Source: Myxococcales bacterium (GTDB lineage: Bacteria > Myxococcota_A > UBA796 > GCA-2862545). Taken from it: a stretch of DNA of 64,000 bases. Below the pieces are notes generated by a model that was not told the origin of the DNA, searched no databases, and worked only from the letters and a program-made list of their open reading frames with translations. Shown here one piece after another: positions 1-6,387 of the stretch. The stretch lies in NCBI GenBank assembly GCA_019634415.1, contig JAHQVJ010000224.1, forward strand, positions 115,541 through 179,540, given 5' to 3'. A program made the translations under genes and the position numbers. The stretch's first letter is position 1; each line of letters opens with the position of its first letter.

Positions 1-255
1 CAGGCCATGGCCTGCGGCACACCGGTGGTGTCCACCGACTGCGATCACGGGCCGCGAGAGATCATCGTGCGCCCTGGCCACGACGGGATCCTCGTACCCG
101 TCGGCGACGAGGTGGCGCTGGCCGAGGGGGTGCTCATGCTCCTGCGCGACGCCGACGTTCGCAACCGCATGGGTGCAGCTGCCGCGACCAGCGCCCAGCG
201 CTTCACCAACGCCCGCACCCTGGCAGCCTACGAGCACGCGCTCGCCGAGGCCTGA
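1..255 (+). CDS. Glycosyltransferase family 4-type, C-terminal fragment
   Basis: The first base lies inside the gene, so only the last 84 residues are visible. They carry the C-terminal donor-binding signature of GT-B glycosyltransferases: MACGTPVVSTDCDHGPREII followed by a Gly-rich turn and 'LVPVGDEVALAEG', then a helix of the 'R..MG.AA' type. Family members transfer a sugar from a nucleotide donor to a growing glycan on the cytoplasmic side of the membrane. The next gene begins 12 bases downstream on the same strand, so this is the upstream part of the same surface-glycan operon. Acceptor and donor cannot be inferred from the fragment. Confidence 0.85.
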   Translation, partial: QAMACGTPVVSTDCDHGPREIIVRPGHDGILVPVGDEVALAEGVLMLLRDADVRNRMGAAAATSAQRFTNARTLAAYEHALAEA

Positions 256-267
256 CGGAGGCCCCCC

Positions 268-1428
268 GTGGTCCGCTTCGTGTTCACCAACCCGCGCCAC
301 CACCTCGACAGCATGCTGCCCGTGGCACGCCAGCTCCAAGGGCGCGGCCACGACGTGTCGCTGGTCTCGCTGGCGGAGCTCCGCGGGTTCCGCACCCCCG
401 AGATCCCCGACGTGGACGTGGTGCAGGCGTTGCCTGCCTGGCGCTCCGATCCCTCCGTGGGCTCGGAGCTCGGCACCGGATCGGGCAGGGGCAAGCACGC
501 CCGTAGCCTGGCCAAGCGGGCCATGTGGCGTGCCGTCGGGGCGCGCGTGCGCTGGCTGTGTCGCGGATCGGTGGCCTACGCCGTACCCAACGACACCGCC
601 TGGCCCTACGACGCACTGTGCGCCAGCCTGAAGCGGCGCGGACGCCCCTTCGCCCTGCTGCAGGAGGGGATCCGCTTCCCGCTGCCCACCGAGCAGCGAC
701 AGGGCAGCCCCTACGGCTCGGGGGGAGCCATGGCCGTGTGCGCCTGGGGCGAAGCGAGTGCCGAGCACTTCCGCACCGTCGCCCCCGCCTGGTCGGTGAA
801 GATCACCGGCACCCCGCGCTTCGATCGGGTGGATCCCGCGGACCACGCCGCCGAGGGTCAGGCGCTGCTCGAGCGCCTCGGCCTGGCGCGCAAGCCGCTG
901 CTGTTCCTGAGCAACACCATCGACGATCAGGGCTTCTGCACCACCCGCGACAAGATGGACCTGTTCCGGCGGTTCTGCGAGGGTGCGGCGCCCGCCCTGC
1001 AACAGGCCGACCGCGCGCTGGTGGCCAAGCTGCACCCTCGAGAGGACGTCGCCGCCTTCCGCAGCGTGGCTGCCGAGATCGACGGACTCGACGTGCACGT
1101 GGTGACCGATGGTCTGTACCCAGTGCTCGCGGCCGGGCACGCCGCGGTGGTGCTCGCCTCCACCGTCGGGCTCGAGGCCCTGATGTTCGGCATGCCGCTC
1201 GGGGTGCTCGCCATTCCTGGACACGGACACGTGTTCGAGTACGTGCAACGAGGCGCTGCGATCCCACTCACACCAGAGGATCCCGCCGAGGGAGTGGGCC
1301 GGCTACTAGAAACATCCGGCACAGACGCCGCTACTCAGGCGTTCGTGCACCGTCACATCGCCCATCGGGGTCAAGCCGCCGCGCGTGTCGCCGACAACAT
1401 CGCTGCAATGCTGGAGATGAATCCATGA
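268..1428 (+). CDS. GT-B fold transferase, glycerophosphotransferase/sialyltransferase-like
   Basis: The 386-residue protein has a Rossmann-like N-terminus (VRFVFTNPRHHLDSMLPVARQL) and a C-terminal half with 'KLHPRE' at residues 254-259, 'DGLYPVLAAGHAAVVLASTV' and 'STVGLEAL' at about 298-305. That pattern is typical of CDP-glycerol glycerophosphotransferase, polysialyltransferase and related capsule transferases. It probably adds the product activated by the downstream cytidylyltransferase to a surface polymer; this is inference from the operon. The GTG start at 268 follows GACGGAGG. The stop overlaps the next start (ATGA, 1425-1428), implying translational coupling. The exact acceptor is unknown. 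Confidence 0.75.
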   Translation: MVRFVFTNPRHHLDSMLPVARQLQGRGHDVSLVSLAELRGFRTPEIPDVDVVQALPAWRSDPSVGSELGTGSGRGKHARSLAKRAMWRAVGARVRWLCRGSVAYAVPNDTAWPYDALCASLKRRGRPFALLQEGIRFPLPTEQRQGSPYGSGGAMAVCAWGEASAEHFRTVAPAWSVKITGTPRFDRVDPADHAAEGQALLERLGLARKPLLFLSNTIDDQGFCTTRDKMDLFRRFCEGAAPALQQADRALVAKLHPREDVAAFRSVAAEIDGLDVHVVTDGLYPVLAAGHAAVVLASTVGLEALMFGMPLGVLAIPGHGHVFEYVQRGAAIPLTPEDPAEGVGRLLETSGTDAATQAFVHRHIAHRGQAAARVADNIAAMLEMNP

Positions 1429-2462
1429 ACGACCGCCGATTGCGCGTCGGAATCAACGGACTGGGGCGTATCGGACGCGCCGTGGCACGCATCCTCGCGC
1501 AGCGTCAGCAGCACCGGATCGTGCACGTCAACGACCTGAACACCGACGTCAACAACCTCGCCTACCTGCTCAAGTACGACACCACCTACGGACGCCTCGA
1601 CCAGGACGTGCGCGCCGATGCCGGCCGGATCCGTTGGGGGGACAACGACATCCACGTCTCCCACGTGCCCCGCATCGATCAGGTGGACTGGGCCGCGTCG
1701 GAGGTCGACGTGGTGATCGAGGCCACGGGGGTGGCCGACAACGAGACGGCGGCCCACACCGTCGCCAAGGGCACGGCCCCCGTCTTCGTGACCCACGCCG
1801 CCCCCTCGGCGGACTTCACGCTGGTGTTCGGGGCCACCGACCGCGACTACGATCCGGCGGCCCACAAGGTGGTCTCCACCAGCATCTGCGACGCCATCGC
1901 CGCCGCACCGGTGCTCAAGACCCTCAACGAGGCCTTCGGAGTCGCGTCCGGGTTCGTGACCACGCTGCATCCGTGGCTGTCGTACCAGAACCTGATGGAC
2001 GGCCCGTCGCGGTCGCAGTCCTACCCAGGCGCCACCTACTCCCACTACCCGCTGGGGCGGTCGAGCATCGGTGCGCTGATCCCGAAGCCCACCACCGTGG
2101 TGAAGGCCACCGAACGGATCCTGCCCGAGATCGCCGGCCGGTTGCAGTGCTTCTCCTACCGGGTGCCCACGCCCTGCGTGAGCAGCGGCGACCTCACGCT
2201 GCAGCTGGAGCGCTCCGCGAGCAAGGCGGAGGTCATCGAGGCGCTGACGGCACTCGAGCAGTCCCAGGGCGACCGCAAGGTGATCCGCATCACCGAAGAG
2301 CCCCTGATCTCGGTGGACTACCTCAAGGATGAGCACAGCTGCATCATCGACACGCGCTGGCTCATGACGAACCACGACCGCCACCTCAAGGTGGTGCTCT
2401 GGTACGACAACGAGTGGGGCTACTCGAGCCGCGTGGTGGACGCGCTGGACCTGCTGCCCTGA
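1425..2462 (+). CDS. GAPDH-family dehydrogenase with atypical active-site motif
   Basis: 345 residues. The NAD-binding motif GINGLGRIGR (residues 9-18) and the C-terminal 'WYDNEWGYSSRVVD' identify the glyceraldehyde-3-phosphate/erythrose-4-phosphate dehydrogenase family. The usual SCTTNC motif is replaced by STSICDAIAAAP. A Cys (155) and the catalytic His (182, in 'TTLHPW') align with the family's Cys-His pair, but the second Cys and neighbouring Thr/Asn are lost. A phosphorylated aldose or aldehyde is therefore a likely substrate, but a standard glycolytic role is unlikely. It overlaps both neighbours (ATGA upstream; TGATG at 2460-2464 downstream) and belongs to the nucleotide-activated product cassette. 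Confidence 0.85.
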   Translation: MNDRRLRVGINGLGRIGRAVARILAQRQQHRIVHVNDLNTDVNNLAYLLKYDTTYGRLDQDVRADAGRIRWGDNDIHVSHVPRIDQVDWAASEVDVVIEATGVADNETAAHTVAKGTAPVFVTHAAPSADFTLVFGATDRDYDPAAHKVVSTSICDAIAAAPVLKTLNEAFGVASGFVTTLHPWLSYQNLMDGPSRSQSYPGATYSHYPLGRSSIGALIPKPTTVVKATERILPEIAGRLQCFSYRVPTPCVSSGDLTLQLERSASKAEVIEALTALEQSQGDRKVIRITEEPLISVDYLKDEHSCIIDTRWLMTNHDRHLKVVLWYDNEWGYSSRVVDALDLLP

Positions 2463-3214
2463 TGTTCGTCTTCGACTTCGACGGAGTGCTCTTCGACACC
2501 GCGCGAGAGTGCCTCGCCATCGCGTGGGAGACGTCGCTCACGCTGCCCTTCGCGGCGTCCTGGCGCGACCTGCCCGGCCCTCCGCCCGACGTCGAGGCCG
2601 CGTTTCTGGCCCACCGCTACTGGGTAGGCCCTCCCTGGCAGTACGCCGTGCTGCTGAGGTCCATCGCCCAGGGAGATCTCCCCACCGACACCCAGGACTT
2701 CGACCGCCGGGCCGAGGCCCAGCGCGAGGCGCTGGCGGGATTCACCGAGGCCTACTTCGCCACCCGCGAGCGGCTGTCGGCGGATCCGGATCGCTGGTGT
2801 GCCACGGTGCGTGCCCATCGAGGCCCCACCGCCGCCTTCCTCGACCTGCACCGCACGGGCCAGGCCATGGTGCTGTCCACCCGCGACGATCGGTCCATCC
2901 GCCTGCTGCTGCACCGCTTCCTCGACGTGGACGACGCCGTGCTGCTGGAGCGTGGTGGGCCACGTCCGAAGTGGCAGATCCTGGCGGATCTGGCCGCGCA
3001 GCGCGGCCTCGCACCCGCCCGACTCTTCTTCATCGACGACCATCCCCACCACGCGCTGCCCGCCCACGAGCACGGCTTTGCGTCGCACCTCGCGCTGTGG
3101 GGCTACAACGCCCCCGACGACGTGGCGGCCTGCCGAGCCGCGGGGCTGTCCATCCTCGCGATGGACGAGCTAGACGCCGCCATCGCAGCGCATCATCCAG
3201 GAGCTACCCAATGA
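2462..3214 (+). CDS. HAD-superfamily phosphatase
   Basis: 250 residues. HAD motif I is FDFDGV, with nucleophile Asp5 and acid/base Asp7. Motif II is 'LSTRDD' (138-143), motif III a Lys in 'GPRPKWQIL' (about 170), and motif IV 'FIDDH' (190-194). An insert of about 100 residues between motifs I and II forms a C1-type cap. HAD phosphatases hydrolyse phosphomonoesters, and in glycan pathways they often remove the phosphate before CMP activation, as in the sialic acid and KDO routes. The gene sits directly before the cytidylyltransferase and shares ATGA with it (3211-3214). The substrate is unproven. Confidence 0.85.
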   Translation: MFVFDFDGVLFDTARECLAIAWETSLTLPFAASWRDLPGPPPDVEAAFLAHRYWVGPPWQYAVLLRSIAQGDLPTDTQDFDRRAEAQREALAGFTEAYFATRERLSADPDRWCATVRAHRGPTAAFLDLHRTGQAMVLSTRDDRSIRLLLHRFLDVDDAVLLERGGPRPKWQILADLAAQRGLAPARLFFIDDHPHHALPAHEHGFASHLALWGYNAPDDVAACRAAGLSILAMDELDAAIAAHHPGATQ

Positions 3215-3945
3215 TCCCCGCACTCATCATCGGACGCAAGGGAAGTCGGGTGACGGACAAGAACGTCCGCCCCATCCTGGGCCGCCCGCTCGCGCTGTAC
3301 CCGATGCTCGCCGCCAAGAACGCCGAGTCCATCACCGACGTGTTCGTGTCCACGGACTGCCCGAAGATCGAGGAGCTGGCCAAGCGGCAGGAGCTGAACT
3401 TCATCGCGCGCCCGCCCGAGCTGGCCACCAACGAGGCATTGGCGGAAGACGCCTTCAAGCACGGCTACGACACCATCGTGAGCGGCTCCGATCGCGAGGT
3501 GGAGCTCGTGGTGCTGCTGTTCGCGAACGGCGTGACCATCACCCCCGGCATCATCGACCAGGGCGTGCGCTTCCTGCGCGACAACCCCGACTACGACTCC
3601 GCCGTCTCGGTGAGCAAGTACAACATGTTCTCCGCCCTGCGCGCGCGGAAGATCGAGGACGGCAAGGTACAGCCCTTCGTGCCCGTGGAGCTGTTCGGCG
3701 AGGGCGCCACCTGCGATCGCGACAGCCAAGGCGACACCTACTTCGTGGACTGCTCCGTGTTCGTGCTCCGCCCACGCTGCTTCGACTACAGCCGCGGAGA
3801 GGTGCCCTTCCGCTGGATCGGACGCACCGTGCATCCGCTGCACCAGGAAGGCGGCTGCGACGTGGACTTCGAGTGGCAGTTCCCGGTGGTGGAGCACTTC
3901 CTGCGCCGCGTCGGCTTCACCGAGACCGAGACCCCCTACCGATGA
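3211..3945 (+). CDS. Cytidylyltransferase, NeuA/KdsB-like (CMP-sugar synthase family)
   Basis: 244 residues. The N-terminal nucleotide loop reads 'IPALIIGRKGSRVTDKN', close to the A(R)xGSKxxxxKN signature of CMP-sialate/CMP-KDO synthetases. It is followed by 'GRPLALYPMLAAK' and 'DVFVSTDCPKI' (about 43-53). The acidic 'CDVDFEWQF' near the C-terminus matches the second metal site of NeuA-type enzymes. It would transfer CMP from CTP to a hydroxyl of an acidic sugar or short hydroxy or keto acid. No sialic acid synthase (NeuB) or KDO synthase is present in the window, so neither sialic acid nor KDO is supported as the product. It overlaps both neighbours by four bases. Confidence 0.85.
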   Translation: MIPALIIGRKGSRVTDKNVRPILGRPLALYPMLAAKNAESITDVFVSTDCPKIEELAKRQELNFIARPPELATNEALAEDAFKHGYDTIVSGSDREVELVVLLFANGVTITPGIIDQGVRFLRDNPDYDSAVSVSKYNMFSALRARKIEDGKVQPFVPVELFGEGATCDRDSQGDTYFVDCSVFVLRPRCFDYSRGEVPFRWIGRTVHPLHQEGGCDVDFEWQFPVVEHFLRRVGFTETETPYR

Positions 3946-4763
3946 GCGTGCAGCGCTTCGTTCGCTTCCACACCGAGGATCGACCCGAGGCGCGCTGGGG
4001 CCGCCGGGAGGGCTCGCAGATCGTGGGCCTCACGCAGGCGCCTTGGCGGGCTCCACAGCCCACCGATGAGCGCTTGCAGGGGTCGGAGGCAATCCTGCTC
4101 GCCCCCGCCGAGCCCACGAAGATCCTGGCCTTCGGCTACAACTACCGGGACCTGTTCGAGGACGAGGGAGCGCTGACCAGCGATCAGGAGGCCCACTTCA
4201 CCGCCGAGGGCTTCGAGCCCCTGGTGTTCCTGAAGGGCCCCAACTGCCTGTCACATCCCGGCCAGCCCGTTCACATGCCCGCCGACGTCGACGAGGTGTG
4301 GGTGGAGGTGGAGGTGGCCGCGGTGATCGGCGCCCGATGCCGCAACCTGCCCGACGGCGAGGCCGCACGAGCCGTGGTGGCGGGGCTCACCATCGGCAAC
4401 GACATCACCGCACTCAACGTGCTCGGTCGCGACTGGCACCTGGCGCGCTCGAAGGCCCTGGACGGTTTCTGCCCCCTGGGGCCCGAGCTCGTGACGGGCC
4501 TGGACGACGCCGATCTGGCGCTGTCCACCACCGTCGACGGCACGCAGACCCAGTCGTCGTCCACCCGGTTCCGCATCCTCGACAGCCACGAGGCGGTGGC
4601 CCTCGCCAGCCGCTTGATGACCCTCGAGCCAGGCGACGTGGTGCTCACGGGCACCCCCGCCGGAGCCCGTGGTTCCCTGGTTCGACCCGGCAGCGTGGCG
4701 GTGCTCGAGGTGCAGGGGATCGGGCAGCTCGTCACCCCCATCGCAGAGGCCCGAGTCCCATGA
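3942..4763 (+). CDS. Fumarylacetoacetate hydrolase (FAH) family protein
   Basis: 273 residues, the usual single-domain length. Family landmarks are 'GYNYRDLFED' (65-74), metal ligands Glu122 and Glu124 in 'WVEVEVAAVIG', 'IGNDITALN' with Asp154, 'KALDGFCPLGP' (171-181) and 'TGTPAG' (236-241). FAH-fold enzymes use a divalent metal to cleave, decarboxylate or isomerise beta-dicarbonyl or 2-oxo acids. In this cassette it lies between the cytidylyltransferase and a D-2-hydroxyacid dehydrogenase, so a keto-acid intermediate is plausible. Catabolism of aromatics is unlikely because no such genes are nearby. ATGA overlaps bracket the gene. Confidence 0.85.
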   Translation: MSVQRFVRFHTEDRPEARWGRREGSQIVGLTQAPWRAPQPTDERLQGSEAILLAPAEPTKILAFGYNYRDLFEDEGALTSDQEAHFTAEGFEPLVFLKGPNCLSHPGQPVHMPADVDEVWVEVEVAAVIGARCRNLPDGEAARAVVAGLTIGNDITALNVLGRDWHLARSKALDGFCPLGPELVTGLDDADLALSTTVDGTQTQSSSTRFRILDSHEAVALASRLMTLEPGDVVLTGTPAGARGSLVRPGSVAVLEVQGIGQLVTPIAEARVP

Positions 4764-5752
4764 GTCGCTGGACCGTCATCGTGCCCGATCGCTTGGCGCC
4801 CCCCGCCGACGTGGAGCAGGCCGTGTTCGGCGACGACGCCGAGGTGATCACGCTGCAGGCGAAGCACAACGCCGAGCTCGAGGGCTGCATCGAGGGGGCG
4901 AACGCCATCCTGGCGTGGCACGATCTGCAGTGGACCGAGGCCGTGCTGCGCACCATGCCCGAGTGCCGCGTGCTGGTGCGCGTGGGGGTGGGCTACGACA
5001 ACGTCGACCTCGATGCCGCGGAGAAGCTCGGCATCACGGTGTGCAACGTGCCCGACTACGGCACCCACGACGTGGCAGACCACGCCATCGCCTTGCTGCT
5101 GGCGCTGGCCCGGGGCCTCGTGGGCCACGACCGGTGCGCGCGCACGGACCACTGGCAGTGGGGCTTGGTGGACACCTTCCGCCTCACGGGTCGGCGCCTC
5201 GGCATCGTGGGGCTGGGGTGCATCGGCACCGCCACCGCCCTGCGGGCCAAGGCCTTCGGGCTCGACGTGTCCTTCTACGATCCGTACCTGCCCGAGGGCT
5301 GGGACAAGACCTACCAGCTTCGACGCCACCGCTCCCTGACGGACCTCGCCGCCGACAGCGAGATCGTGAGCCTGCACGTGCCGCTGACGCCCCAGACGCG
5401 CGGCATGGTGGATGCCTCCTTCTTCGATGCCGCCTCGGACGGCTTGGTGCTGATCAACACTGCTCGCGGCCCCGTGGTGGACTGGCCCGCGTTCCGTGCC
5501 GCCTTCGACAGCGGTCGCGTGCGCTGCGCCGGCCTCGACGTGCTGCCCGACGAGCCACTCGACCGCACCGACCCGCTGCTGGCTCGCTGGGTGGCCGAGG
5601 AGCCCAGTGTGCGGGAGCGCTTGCTGATCACGCCACACTGCGCCTTCTACTCCCAGTCCGCCCTGCACGAGATGCGCCGCAAGGCGGCGGAGGAGGCGCT
5701 GCGCGTGCTGCGCGGCGACCCGCCCCTGACGCGGGTGGGAGGAGCGTCGTGA
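4760..5752 (+). CDS. D-2-hydroxyacid dehydrogenase (SerA/CtBP-like)
   Basis: 330 residues. The NAD-binding 'GLGCIG' is at 151-156, the catalytic Arg236 in 'INTARG', Glu265 in 'LPDEP' and His293 in 'TPHCAF', the complete triad of the D-isomer 2-hydroxyacid dehydrogenase family. There is no C-terminal ACT domain, so it lacks the feedback module of many SerA enzymes. It should interconvert a 2-hydroxy acid and a 2-oxo acid with NAD(H). Its pairing with a GAPDH-like enzyme recalls the Epd-PdxB pair that acts on erythrose 4-phosphate and 4-phosphoerythronate, but the real substrate is unknown. It overlaps the previous gene by ATGA and the next by GTGA. Confidence 0.88.
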   Translation: MSRWTVIVPDRLAPPADVEQAVFGDDAEVITLQAKHNAELEGCIEGANAILAWHDLQWTEAVLRTMPECRVLVRVGVGYDNVDLDAAEKLGITVCNVPDYGTHDVADHAIALLLALARGLVGHDRCARTDHWQWGLVDTFRLTGRRLGIVGLGCIGTATALRAKAFGLDVSFYDPYLPEGWDKTYQLRRHRSLTDLAADSEIVSLHVPLTPQTRGMVDASFFDAASDGLVLINTARGPVVDWPAFRAAFDSGRVRCAGLDVLPDEPLDRTDPLLARWVAEEPSVRERLLITPHCAFYSQSALHEMRRKAAEEALRVLRGDPPLTRVGGAS

Positions 5753-6387
5753 GCGGGCCCCTGCTGGTCTACGGCGCCAGCGGCCACGGCAAGGTGGTGG
5801 CCGAGACCGCTCGCGCTGCCGGGTTCTCGCCCATCGTGTTCGCCGACGACTCCGACGGTAAGCGCGGCACCCGGCTCTGCGGAGCGGAGGTCGCCGCCAT
5901 CGGCCGCGACGAGGCGCTGCGATGGCTCGCCACCCACGACGGCCGCGTGGTGGTGGCCATCGGCCACAACCAGGTGCGCGCGCGGGTGCTGGCCGAGCTG
6001 ATGGAGGCAGGCGCACGACCAGCCACCGTCGTGCACCCCAGCGCCGTGATCGCTCCCACCGCCGTGATCGGGTCCGGCACCGTGGTGTTCGCAGGTGTGG
6101 TGGTGCAGCCCGATGCGGAGGTGGGCGCCAACGTCATCCTGAACACCGCCTGCTCGGTGGATCACGACGGACGCATCGGCGACCACGCTCACCTCTCACC
6201 AGGCGTGCACCTCGGCGGCACGGTCACGGTGGGCGCGGGCACCCACCTCGGCGTGGGCTGCAGCGTGATCCAGGGGATCACCGTGGGCCACGACTCCACC
6301 GTGGGAGCCGGCTCTGTGGTGGTGCGGGATCTGCCAGACGGAATCGTGGCCTACGGCGTGCCAGCGCGGGTGCGCCGGCAGGCTTAG
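5749..6387 (+). CDS. NeuD/PglD-like acyltransferase (left-handed beta-helix)
   Basis: 212 residues. The N-terminal 'VYGASGHGKVVAETA' is the PglD/NeuD Rossmann motif. From about residue 98 come hexapeptide repeats (PSAVIAPTAVIGSGTVVFAG and onward) with 'NTACSVDHD'; His139 aligns with the catalytic His of PglD. These enzymes acetylate an amino sugar or sugar hydroxyl with acetyl-CoA. The GTG start at 5749 is fixed by the GTGA overlap with the dehydrogenase. As the last gene of the cassette it may decorate the activated product, or serve the PglE-like aminotransferase encoded at 13992. Its stop overlaps that of the convergent gene by four bases. Confidence 0.85.
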   Translation: MSGPLLVYGASGHGKVVAETARAAGFSPIVFADDSDGKRGTRLCGAEVAAIGRDEALRWLATHDGRVVVAIGHNQVRARVLAELMEAGARPATVVHPSAVIAPTAVIGSGTVVFAGVVVQPDAEVGANVILNTACSVDHDGRIGDHAHLSPGVHLGGTVTVGAGTHLGVGCSVIQGITVGHDSTVGAGSVVVRDLPDGIVAYGVPARVRRQA

